Shown piece by piece: positions 1 to 12,035 of a stretch of DNA of 64,000 nucleotides; the stretch's first letter is position 1, and every line of letters starts with the position of its first letter. A model generated the notes under the pieces. It saw only the letters and a program-made list of their open reading frames with translations. It did no database searches and was not told the origin of the DNA. The position numbers and the translations under genes were made by a program. The stretch is from the NCBI RefSeq assembly GCF_900186865.1, contig NZ_LT906480.1, positions 2,560,001 to 2,624,000 of the forward strand. Reading direction: 5' to 3'. This DNA is from Stenotrophomonas maltophilia. GTDB taxonomy: Bacteria; Pseudomonadota; Gammaproteobacteria; Xanthomonadales; Xanthomonadaceae.

Positions 1-34
1 GAAGAGTTGCCCATAGGGCGAGCGCTTGTTCGGT

Positions 35-385
35 TTACTTCTCGGGCGTGGCCTCGATCAGCTTCACCAACTCGCGCTTCTGCTGCTTGCTTAGCGAGCC
101 CCAGCGCAGGAGCAACTTGGCCAGCAGATCATCGTCGGTGTAAAGGAAGGCGGCGGGGATCCCCAACGCTTGGGCCAACCGCTCAGCAATCTCCAGCATG
201 GGCTCGTGCTTGCCACGCTCGTACTGGTTGATTCGGGGGCTGGCCACGTGAGGATCCAGACCGGCCCGGATGCCCAACTCCTTCTGCGACAAACCCGTGT
301 GCAGGCGGGCTTGTTTGAGGCGTCGAGCGAAGGTCGGTGTTGAGTCGACGGACAAAGTCACGCGCGCACGCCATGGAGACCCCAT
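35..385 (-). CDS. XRE-family helix-turn-helix regulator
   Basis: A 116-residue protein with a Cro/C1-type helix-turn-helix at about residues 19-80 (FARRLKQARLHTGLSQKEL, then INQYERGKHEP) and a short charged tail. Such small XRE proteins act as cytoplasmic DNA-binding repressors, often of mobile-element genes. A GTG at codon 9 (position 361) is an alternative start and gives a more typical N-terminus. It is transcribed away from the unknown gene at 512-1270, with a 14-base C run between them. Its target is unknown; an autoregulatory or island-maintenance role is inference from location. Confidence 0.85.
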   Translation of the reverse strand: MGSPWRARVTLSVDSTPTFARRLKQARLHTGLSQKELGIRAGLDPHVASPRINQYERGKHEPMLEIAERLAQALGIPAAFLYTDDDLLAKLLLRWGSLSKQQKRELVKLIEATPEK

Positions 386-462
386 AAGGATGGCGGATGT
401 ACCCTGCCTTGCATACTAAGATATTCTTAGCTTTGAGGCAACCGGCGACACCGTTAGCGCCG

Positions 463-476
463 CCCCCCCCCCCCCC
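463..476. repeat. 14-base homopolymeric C tract
   Basis: Fourteen consecutive C residues lie in the intergenic space between the divergent XRE gene and the gene starting at 512. Runs of this length are prone to slipped-strand mispairing, and also to assembly error. Its distance upstream of the start at 512 would let length changes alter promoter or leader spacing. No function is shown by the sequence. Confidence 0.8.
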
Positions 477-511
477 AGGAGCCACGCCGCTCCCTCATCC
501 CCGGAAACCGC

Positions 512-1270
512 ATGCCCGGAACCTCGTCAATGACGCCATCTGGGGTCGCCAGCATCGAGGAGTTGGGCCTTCGTGGCACCCTTTTCCTAGCCGCACTGTT
601 AGCCGCGCAGCTACGACGCCTACCGGTGGCGCCCACACGCCGCTCCACCTTGCTGGTGCTGGACACGCTGCGAGACTTGGCCTTGATCCAAGTTCCCTGG
701 CCAGCGGATCGATGGCAGATCCGCCCCGATGCCGAGGTCACGCCCATCGAAGATCTGCAATGGGCTTTCGCCTGGTCTACTCACGAGCGCAGGCACCTGC
801 TCCCGGTGCTGGAAGACCAACTCGGCGATATGGCACACGATGTAGACTTGGCGGACGCGAAACTGGAGCTGTGGGATGAACTTGCACTCTGGGAGACCGA
901 GCAGTTTCTGGAGCAGCAATTGCTCAAACATCACTTCGACCCAGGCTGGGCACGTGATGTGGGGTTCGTCTTTCAATCCGGACCGCGGGGCTTGCCGATC
1001 GCGCGGTGGCGTTACTGCTGCTGGGCGGCGGTACGCCAAGGTGCCTCGGTGGCGATGCGTCTTGGCGTGCACGACAGCGCCCATGTGCGGGAAGCCATCT
1101 TTCAGGAGGTCCAGAAGCGCCTGCGCTACCTGATGACCAGTTCGCCCGAGCAAGGCATGTTCAAGCCCTATCATTTGGCACCGGAGTCCTCAGTAGCCAA
1201 ACTGTTTGTAGATTGGGTCGTCCCTATGGAATGGGCGTACTGGACAGGTGAGCGCCACCCCAGCCGCTAG
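512..1270 (+). CDS. Hypothetical protein, island-associated
   Basis: A 252-residue protein with no motif I recognise. It is rich in leucine and tryptophan, has acidic stretches (for example LADAKLELWDELALWETEQF), no signal peptide and no obvious membrane segment, so it is probably cytoplasmic. ATG codons at 512 and 530 are both possible starts. Its stop lies 20 bases from the stop of the convergent KfrA/TnpT-like gene. Protein-like composition over its full length and the lack of a better competing frame support it as a real gene. Function unknown. Confidence 0.6.
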   Translation: MPGTSSMTPSGVASIEELGLRGTLFLAALLAAQLRRLPVAPTRRSTLLVLDTLRDLALIQVPWPADRWQIRPDAEVTPIEDLQWAFAWSTHERRHLLPVLEDQLGDMAHDVDLADAKLELWDELALWETEQFLEQQLLKHHFDPGWARDVGFVFQSGPRGLPIARWRYCCWAAVRQGASVAMRLGVHDSAHVREAIFQEVQKRLRYLMTSSPEQGMFKPYHLAPESSVAKLFVDWVVPMEWAYWTGERHPSR

Positions 1271-1290
1271 CAGACAAACGAGCAGCCTCG

Positions 1291-2343
1291 TCAGTCGGCT
1301 CCCCCATCTTGCGCATGGCCGCGCCGAGTTTTCTTCACCGCATTTTGTGCTGGCGTCAGTTGATTCAGTAGAGGCTCTAGCGCTTCAAGACGTGCATTGG
1401 CACGCAACGCATCGGCTTCAGCGCTCTCGCGGCGCTCACGCTCCCGCGCAAGGGTGTCTTGAACTTGAGCTAGCTCGTTGCGCATGGTATCCAAGGTCTT
1501 GGCGTCAGTCTTCCAGCGCTCCTGCAGTGCCAAATAGTCCGTCGCGGTCTGGCGCAACGCCACGACCTCGCTGTGTTGGCCTTCGTGGGCCTGTCGTAGC
1601 TGGGCAAGCTCACGCTCAATCCGCCCGTGGCGCTCCAGCCATTGACCATTGTCGCGGTTCAGCACCAACAGCTCCTGATTCTTCGCGCCCAAGGCTTCAT
1701 TGGCCTGACGTAAGGCTACTTGCAGCTCTTGGACCTGATGCTCGTGACGGCGAAGCTCTTGCTCACGCTGCTCTTTGGTTGAAGTGCGGTAGTGCTCAAG
1801 CGCTTCCCGGGCATGGGCATGCTTGTCCTCCAGAGAACGCGTATGCGCCTCATGATCAGCCAGCCGCACCGTCATGCCAGCGATGCGCTCGTTCAACTGG
1901 GCGATTTCCGCGATCCTGTCACCTAGATTCTGTTGAAGGAGGGCGTGAGCAGCTTGCTCTTGGTGCAGGCTTGCTTCGGTGCGCTGCAGCCGACTGCTCA
2001 AGGCGGCAGCCTCCTCTTGGGCACCGGAAAGCGCCTGTTGCCGACTGTGGAGCTCAGCCTGATGGCGCTCACGCTCCTGGGTGAGGATGGCCTCTGCTTC
2101 CTCCTGGAGCCGCGAGGCCAAGCGCGCAACCAAGTCCTGCAAAGCATCACTAACGGCTACCGTCCTCGCCGGACCGCCGCCTTCCTCTCCTTCCAGTTCA
2201 CGCAAGTAGCGGTGGATCGTGGTCTTGGAGCCCGTGTTGCCCAAGGCCACTCGCACCGCGTCGACTGACGGCTTCTTGCCTTGGGCCAGCAGCGCGTCGC
2301 GCGCCTTCTGGATGTCACTCTTATAGAGTCCTGCGCGCGCCAT
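1291..2343 (-). CDS. KfrA_N-domain coiled-coil DNA-binding protein, TnpT-like
   Basis: A 350-residue protein. Residues 1-55 resemble the KfrA N-terminal DNA-binding domain (KSDIQKARDALLAQGKKPSVD, then GSKTTIHRYLREL). Residues about 60-330 form a very long Glu/Gln/Arg/Leu-rich coiled coil. The layout fits plasmid KfrA proteins and also TnpT, the accessory factor that works with the tyrosine recombinase TnpS to resolve cointegrates of Tn4651-type Tn3 transposons. Its place on an island that carries a Tn3 transposase (15791-18784) favours the TnpT reading. The upstream region has AT-rich palindromes at 2365-2393 and 2440-2462 that could be its binding sites. No tnpS sits in the usual divergent position; the Gabija-like genes are there instead. 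Assignment as TnpT rather than KfrA is inference. Confidence 0.75.
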   Translation of the reverse strand: MARAGLYKSDIQKARDALLAQGKKPSVDAVRVALGNTGSKTTIHRYLRELEGEEGGGPARTVAVSDALQDLVARLASRLQEEAEAILTQERERHQAELHSRQQALSGAQEEAAALSSRLQRTEASLHQEQAAHALLQQNLGDRIAEIAQLNERIAGMTVRLADHEAHTRSLEDKHAHAREALEHYRTSTKEQREQELRRHEHQVQELQVALRQANEALGAKNQELLVLNRDNGQWLERHGRIERELAQLRQAHEGQHSEVVALRQTATDYLALQERWKTDAKTLDTMRNELAQVQDTLARERERRESAEADALRANARLEALEPLLNQLTPAQNAVKKTRRGHAQDGGAD

Positions 2344-2364
2344 CGTGCCACCTCACTTTATTTC

Positions 2365-2393
2365 GTAATGTATTACATACCATGTAATTACAT
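2365..2393. promoter_or_regulatory. AT-rich palindrome pair upstream of TnpT/KfrA-like gene
   Basis: Two related motifs lie side by side just upstream of the KfrA/TnpT-like start: an imperfect dyad GTAATGTATTAC (2365-2376) and a perfect 12-base palindrome ATGTAATTACAT (2382-2393). KfrA-type proteins bind AT-rich palindromes in their own promoters, so autoregulation is the simplest reading; accessory sites of a resolution region are the alternative. Confidence 0.5.
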
Positions 2394-2439
2394 ACTATTA
2401 AAGCAGGTAGACGACCGCTCGTCGGCGAAAATAGTTATA

Positions 2440-2462
2440 CGGGATAATATTGAATTATCCCG
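2440..2462. other. Perfect 9-bp inverted repeat, possible recombinase core site
   Basis: CGGGATAAT and its exact complement ATTATCCCG flank a 5-base centre (ATTGA). Two arms around a short asymmetric centre is the geometry of a tyrosine-recombinase crossover site such as rst of Tn4651-type elements, and it lies upstream of the TnpT-like gene. It could equally be an operator or hairpin for the Gabija-like operon that starts at 2618. Confidence 0.45.
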
Positions 2463-2617
2463 CGTAAGGCGGATTCTGACCCTTCCCCGCGTCCCAAGCA
2501 GTACGAAACCGCCCAGGGCCGGCGATCGCTGGGTAGTATGGCCCAGAGCGGAAAGGAGGCCAGCCAGGGTGCAGGCAGGCTCCGCCACCGAGCCCGTTGG
2601 CCATCAAAGGACTGTGC

Positions 2618-4198
2618 ATGCCGATCGAACGTATCGTCATCGACAACTTCAAGTCGTTTCGCCATCTGGACCTGCCCCTCAATGCCCACATGAACCTGGT
2701 GGTGGGCGACAACGAGGTCGGTAAATCCACCCTGCTGGAGGCCATCCACGCGGTGGTCACCGGCCAGCTGCATGGGCGCAATCTTGCCTACGAGCTCACG
2801 CCCTACCTGTTCCACCAGCCCATGGTGCAGGAGTACTTGGGAGCGCTTGCCACGGGCACGCCGGCCTCGCCGCCACGGATCTCCATCGAAGCCTATTTGG
2901 GCGCCGACGCCGCGCTGGCGTCGTTACGCGGCACCAACAACTCCCTGCGTCTGGATACCGCCGGCATCCGGCTGCTGGTCGAGCTCAACGACGACTACCG
3001 CGAGGAGTTCAACGCCTACCTGCAGCAGCACCAGGGCGCGGTCAGCCTGCCGGTGGAGTACTACACGGTGCGCTGGTACTCCTTCGCCAACAATGGCGTC
3101 ACCGCCCGTAGTATTCCGTTCGACTCGACCATCATCGACACGCACGGCATCAAGACCTTGTCCGGTGCCGATCGCTATATCGCCGGCATCATCGAGCAGG
3201 CACTGACGCCTGCGCAGCGCGTCTCGCTGTCGCTGAGCTTCCGCCGCATGCGGCAGAGCTTTTCCGAAGAAGCGGATGTGGCAGCGATCAATGCCTACTT
3301 GACCGAGCACACCGGGGACATCAGCCACAGGGCATTGACGGTAGGCGTGGACACATCGCCGCGCTCAACGTGGGAAACCAGCCTGTCACCCTACCTGGAT
3401 GAGCTCCCGTTCACCCAGGCCGGCAAGGGCGAGCAAAGCGCGGTGAAGATGAAGCTGGCGATGCACGCGGCCGGCGCGGCTCACGTGCTGCTGATCGAGG
3501 AGCCGGAGAACCATCTGTCCTATTCCAGCATGACCCAGCTGATCGACAAGATTGCGGCCCTCTCCACCGCCCAGCAGGTGATCATCGCCACCCACAGCAG
3601 CTTCGTGTTGAACAAGCTGGGCGTGGACAACGTGATCCTGTTCAGCGCGCAAGGCCAGATGAAGCTGGACCAGCTGCCCAGCGATACCCACGACTATTTC
3701 ATGAAGCTGCCGGGCCACGACACGCTGCGGTTGATCCTGGCCAAGCAGGCGATCCTGGTGGAAGGCCCTTCCGACGAACTGATCGTGCAGCGTGCCTACA
3801 GTGACCATCACGGCGTGGCGCCGATGGCTCACGGCGTAGACATCATTTCGGTCAAGTCGTTGGCATTCAAACGCTTCTTGCAGATTGCCGATCGACTGAG
3901 GATTCAGGCCAAGGTGATCACCGACAACGACGGTGATATCGCAGTTGTGCAAGAGCGCTATGCCGAGCACATCAACGCGATCTATTACGATTCCGACGAG
4001 AGCGCCCCTTCGCTGGAAGAGCAGCTGATCAAAGCCAACTCGCTGGCCGAACTCAATACCGTGCTGGGCAAGGCCTTTGCCGATGAGGTGGCGCTGCTCA
4101 AGTACATGAAGGGCCATAAGACCGATACGGCCTTGGCGATTTTCAATAGCCCGCACTCGATCAGGTTCCCGGACTATGTCCAGCGTGCCATCACCTAA
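2618..4198 (+). CDS. OLD-family ATPase/TOPRIM nuclease, GajA-like
   Basis: A 526-residue protein with an SMC/OLD-type N-terminal ATPase: Walker A VVGDNEVGKST near residue 30, a signature region around residue 265, Walker B HVLLIEEPENHLS and an H-switch ATHSS. A C-terminal TOPRIM domain follows (ILVEGPSDELIV, then ITDNDGDIAVV with metal-binding acidic residues). This is the architecture of OLD nucleases and of GajA, the DNA-nicking subunit of Gabija anti-phage systems. The ATG at 2618 is preferred over an in-frame TTG at 2597 because AAAGG lies 7 bases upstream. The UvrD-like gene overlaps its 3' end by 23 bases, which gives the GajA-GajB gene order. Confidence 0.85.
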   Translation: MPIERIVIDNFKSFRHLDLPLNAHMNLVVGDNEVGKSTLLEAIHAVVTGQLHGRNLAYELTPYLFHQPMVQEYLGALATGTPASPPRISIEAYLGADAALASLRGTNNSLRLDTAGIRLLVELNDDYREEFNAYLQQHQGAVSLPVEYYTVRWYSFANNGVTARSIPFDSTIIDTHGIKTLSGADRYIAGIIEQALTPAQRVSLSLSFRRMRQSFSEEADVAAINAYLTEHTGDISHRALTVGVDTSPRSTWETSLSPYLDELPFTQAGKGEQSAVKMKLAMHAAGAAHVLLIEEPENHLSYSSMTQLIDKIAALSTAQQVIIATHSSFVLNKLGVDNVILFSAQGQMKLDQLPSDTHDYFMKLPGHDTLRLILAKQAILVEGPSDELIVQRAYSDHHGVAPMAHGVDIISVKSLAFKRFLQIADRLRIQAKVITDNDGDIAVVQERYAEHINAIYYDSDESAPSLEEQLIKANSLAELNTVLGKAFADEVALLKYMKGHKTDTALAIFNSPHSIRFPDYVQRAIT

Positions 4199-5273
4199 CC
4201 GGGTCCTGCTCTCGGCAGCCGGCTCGGGCAAGACCACGTTGCTGGTCCGGCAGGCCTTGGAGCGACCTGGGCGCCGCATCGCGATTGTCACCTACACGCT
4301 GGAAAACCTGGAAGAGATCCGGCGCTCGTTTGAGGCCCACGCAGGCGCGGTCCCCGCGCATGTCACCTTGCACAGCTGGTATGGCTTTCTGCTGCGCCAG
4401 TGCATTCGCCCGTACCAAGCTGCGCTTTGCCCTGAGCCTCGCATCGAGACCATCCTGTTCGTAGAAGGTGTCACCAACAACCGCGCCCCACGCACCCAGG
4501 TGGCGCGCCACTACCTGGCGGGCAACCGGATGTATTCGGACCGAGCGGCCGATTTCGCTGTGCGCTGCGATGAGCTGACCCAAGGCCAGGTCGTGGCGCG
4601 ATTGGCGGCGATGTACGACGAGCTCTACATCGACGAAGTCCAGGATCTGGCCGGCTTTGATCTGGATCTGGTCGAACGGCTGTTGAAGAGCGAGATTGCC
4701 ATCACGTTGGTAGGCGATACGCGCCAAGCCACGTATGCCACCAACTATGCGCAAAGGTACAGCCAATACCGTGGTCCGAATCTGGCAGCGCTGTTTCAGA
4801 TTTGGGAGGCCGACGGCTTATGCCGGCTGGATCACCGCCTCACCAGTCTGCGCTGCGTCCAGGCCCTGTGCGATATGGCTGACACGCTCTATCCGCAGAT
4901 GCCGCGGACCCAATCAGGCAATGGCGAGGTCACCGGACACGATGGCATCTACCTCGTCGCTCCAGGGGATGTGGCCGCGTACATGCAGGAGTTCGCCCCC
5001 ACCGTGCTCCGGCATGACCGGCGGCAGGCGTGCGACGGACTGCCGGCGGTGAACTTTGGGCAGTGCAAGGGCCGCACCTACAGTCGGGTCCTCATCTTTC
5101 CGAACGGGCCGTTGACGCAGTACCTGCGCACGGCCGATGCAGCGCGTATCACCGCGCCGCCGAAATACTACGTGGCCTTCACCCGGGCGCGGCAAAGCGT
5201 GGCCTTTGTGTATGCCGGCGCGTGCGCGTTGCCGGGTCATCAGCTCTATGCGCCTGCCAGCGCAGACGCATAG
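4176..5273 (+). CDS. Short UvrD-like helicase, GajB-like
   Basis: A 365-residue superfamily 1 helicase. Walker A is SAAGSGKTTLLV near the N-terminus, followed by the TYTLENLEEI segment, Walker B LYIDEVQDL, motif III LVGDTRQATYATN, motif IV-like LDHRLT, and C-terminal motif VI YYVAFTRARQSVAF. GajB of Gabija is a UvrD-like helicase of about 500 residues; this one is roughly 130 residues shorter and seems to lack the large 1B/2B insertions. The 23-base overlap with the OLD nuclease gene indicates translational coupling. It could act as a DNA-sensing or DNA-unwinding partner of the nuclease. 'Gabija-like' is family inference; a distinct OLD-helicase system is possible. Confidence 0.8.
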   Translation: MSSVPSPNRVLLSAAGSGKTTLLVRQALERPGRRIAIVTYTLENLEEIRRSFEAHAGAVPAHVTLHSWYGFLLRQCIRPYQAALCPEPRIETILFVEGVTNNRAPRTQVARHYLAGNRMYSDRAADFAVRCDELTQGQVVARLAAMYDELYIDEVQDLAGFDLDLVERLLKSEIAITLVGDTRQATYATNYAQRYSQYRGPNLAALFQIWEADGLCRLDHRLTSLRCVQALCDMADTLYPQMPRTQSGNGEVTGHDGIYLVAPGDVAAYMQEFAPTVLRHDRRQACDGLPAVNFGQCKGRTYSRVLIFPNGPLTQYLRTADAARITAPPKYYVAFTRARQSVAFVYAGACALPGHQLYAPASADA

Positions 5274-5288
5274 AGCCAGGGGCTGCGA

Positions 5289-9707
<4,419 letters not shown>

Positions 9708-9711
<4 letters not shown>

Positions 9712-10985
9712 GGGGTCTCTCCGGTGGAAGCAGCCGCCGGCGGCGCGACAAGCGCCTGGCCGGTCAGGCGTTGAATTTCGATCAGGGCGCGCTGCGCATC
9801 GAGCGCCACGTCCAGCTGCTGCTGGGCCATGGCCGTGCGTTCGGACTGCAGCTGTGCCCATTCCAGGTAGCTGATCGCGCCGGCGCGATAGGCGCGCTCG
9901 GCGGCCTGCTCAGCCCGGGCCAACTTCGGCAGCACCTCGCCTTGCAGCCGTGCCACCTCGGCCTGCGCCACGGTGTAGCGACCATGGGCTTCGACCAGCG
10001 TGGAATACAGCGACAGGCCCTTGGCCTCGCGCTCGATCGTCAGAACCTCCAGCTCGGCTTCGCCGGCGCGGATCTCCGGCTGCGCGCGGCTGCGGCTGCC
10101 CAGTGGCATGGACAGGCTGGCCACCAGCGCGGTGTCGTCAGTCTCCTGCAGGCGGCGCACGCCCAGCTGCCACGACAAGTCCGGCGAGGCCGCCGAACGC
10201 GCCAGCTGCAGTCGTGCCTGCGCGATCCGGCGGGCATCGGCAAACTGCGCCAACTCGGGAGTGCGCTCCAATTCCTCGGCCAGCGACTGCATGGACGCGA
10301 TCGCCGGCAGGGTCATGGGATCCGCCGCGACCACCTCGAAGCTCGGAGCACGTTCGCCCCAGAGGGCAGCAAGGTGCTGCCGGGCGGCAATGCGCTGCTG
10401 CTCGGCCCGATCACGGGTCAATTCTGCTCTCGCCAGTGCTGCTTGTGCGGTGAGCATCACCGATTCGGGAGACGCGCCAGCCTGCAGGCGCTGCCGGGCA
10501 GCGGCGACGGTCCGCTGGCGCTGGCCGACATCCATGTTCGCCAGGCTGCGTTGCCGGTCGGCACCGACAACGGCCAAATAGCGCTGCGCCGTCTCGGCGA
10601 GCAGGTCCAGCCGCCCGGTCTCGCGCTGCACGGCCAGTGCATCAATCCGGCTTTGGGCCAAGGTGCGGCGGGCGTCGAGCTTGCCGCCGCGCTCCAGGAC
10701 CGAGCTCAGGCTCAAGGTCAACTCCGCGCTGTCCAGGCCACGGGCCGCGCCCGTGCCCAGCGCATTTTCAACCTCCGCCCCCAACGTCCACGGTGGCCGC
10801 TGCACGGCCTGGTCGCGCTCGGCAGCGAGCACCGTGGCTCGCGCATCGACCAGGCGCAGCTCGGGGTGGGTTTGGGCCACGCGTGCAAACGCGTCGTCCA
10901 AGGTCATCAGCTCTTCTGCTGTCGCCGGCGTTGCCGCCGCGCTCAACAGTAGCCACGCGGCCAGGGCCGCCAATCGCACATGCAT
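9708..10985 (-). CDS. czcC: Outer-membrane efflux channel CzcC, TolC family
   Basis: A 425-residue protein starting at 10985 with a clear signal peptide (MHVRLAALAAWLLLSAAATPATA). Two repeats of long alpha-helical outer-membrane-factor domains follow (ELMTLDDAFARVAQTHPELR opens the first; QARLQLARSAASPDLSWQLG opens the second). It forms the trimeric outer-membrane exit duct of the Czc pump. GGAG about 7 bases upstream supports this start over the longer frame. It is the first of three translationally coupled czc genes and lies 55 bases after the small secreted protein gene. Confidence 0.92.
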
Positions 10986-11040
10986 GAAGTACTCCAGAAT
11001 TTTCGATAGCCAACAGGGATCCGGCGCACGCCGGCGCGCA

Positions 11041-11397
11041 TCACCCTGCGATCGGCGGCCGGAACGGCGCGAGCAGGTGCTCATGCCGATATCTGTCCGC
11101 ATGGGCTGTCGCCGACGGCCAATGCCGGCCGATATGAGCAATGGCCAACACTATTTCTGGAGCCGGCGCGGCCTGGCTACAGCACAGCACCAGCTGCTGT
11201 AGCCGGTGCAGCGCGGCGTCTACGCCACGCTCGGAAGCTGGTGATGCCACTGCCGGGTCATGGTCGGCCGCGGCCAGATGGGTTTGAGCATGGAGCTCGC
11301 CAACCACTGCCAGCACCGGCTGCGTCACAAGGCCCACGGCCAAGTGCGCCAGCAGCAGCCAGCGCAGGCCACAGCTCAGCCGGCCAAGCGCTGTCAT
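11041..11397 (-). CDS. Small secreted protein in the metal operon, CzcI-like position
   Basis: A 118-residue protein with a hydrophobic N-terminus (LRWLLLAHLAVGLVTQPVLA), probably a signal peptide. The short mature part contains many His and Asp residues, a CC pair and a His-rich region (HIGRHWPSATAHADRYRHEH). Its start overlaps the stop of the CDF gene (ATGA), so it belongs to the operon. Czc operons often carry a small His-rich periplasmic protein, CzcI, directly upstream of czcC. The position and composition fit, but I see no sequence match that proves homology. Confidence 0.65.
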   Translation of the reverse strand: MTALGRLSCGLRWLLLAHLAVGLVTQPVLAVVGELHAQTHLAAADHDPAVASPASERGVDAALHRLQQLVLCCSQAAPAPEIVLAIAHIGRHWPSATAHADRYRHEHLLAPFRPPIAG

Positions 11398-12011
11398 GCA
11401 GGCGTTTTGCGCGCGTCGGCACGCGCCCGGCGAGCATCACCCAAGATCTCGAAAGCCTCCTTGATCACATACAGGCCGATCAGGGCGCCGATCACGAAAT
11501 CCGGGTAGGGGCTGGCCAGCCACCACACCAACAGGCCGGCCAGAATCACCCCAACGTTGGCCACCACATCGGCGCGGGTAAACAGCCAGGTCGCTCGCAG
11601 ATGCACTTCGCCAGACTTCAAGGGGGCGAGCATACGGAGCACCTTCAGGTTCACGGCCAGCGAGACCAGAGCGGTACCGATCATCCAACCGCTGACCGGC
11701 TCGGCGCCGTACATCACCCGGCGGCCGACTTCGACCAGCACGCCTACGCCCAGCACCAGCAGCACGCTGCCACTGACCCACGCGGCGTTGGCCTTGAAGC
11801 GCGCCGTGCGCCCGATAGCGACCAGGCCAATGGCATAGGCGGTGGCGTCAGACAGCATGTCCAGCGCGTCAGCCAGCAGCCCGGTGGAATGGGCAATCCA
11901 GCCGGCAATGCCGCCGATCACGGCCATCGCTGCATTCAGGACCAAGGCGATCCAGAGGATGCGTCGCTCCTCCTTGTTCTTGGCTTCGTGGTGGCACCCG
12001 CAATCACTCAT
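11394..12011 (-). CDS. CDF-family cation exporter lacking its C-terminal domain
   Basis: A 205-residue inner-membrane protein with six predicted helices. It begins with a Cys/His metal-binding head (MSDCGCHHEAKNKEE). Helix II carries the CDF metal site (DALDMLSDATAYAIG, Asp pair plus Asp) and helix V carries the second half (TRADVVANVGVILAGLLVW). Usual CDF proteins of about 300 residues continue into a cytoplasmic ferredoxin-like domain; this one stops after helix VI (IKEAFEILGDARRARADARK). It sits between the FTR1-type gene and the small secreted protein gene. A candidate for the missing domain is the separate gene at the distal end of the same operon. Confidence 0.9.
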   Translation of the reverse strand: MSDCGCHHEAKNKEERRILWIALVLNAAMAVIGGIAGWIAHSTGLLADALDMLSDATAYAIGLVAIGRTARFKANAAWVSGSVLLVLGVGVLVEVGRRVMYGAEPVSGWMIGTALVSLAVNLKVLRMLAPLKSGEVHLRATWLFTRADVVANVGVILAGLLVWWLASPYPDFVIGALIGLYVIKEAFEILGDARRARADARKTPA

Positions 12012-12035
12012 GTCTTGGTCCTCTGCTGTGTTGTT

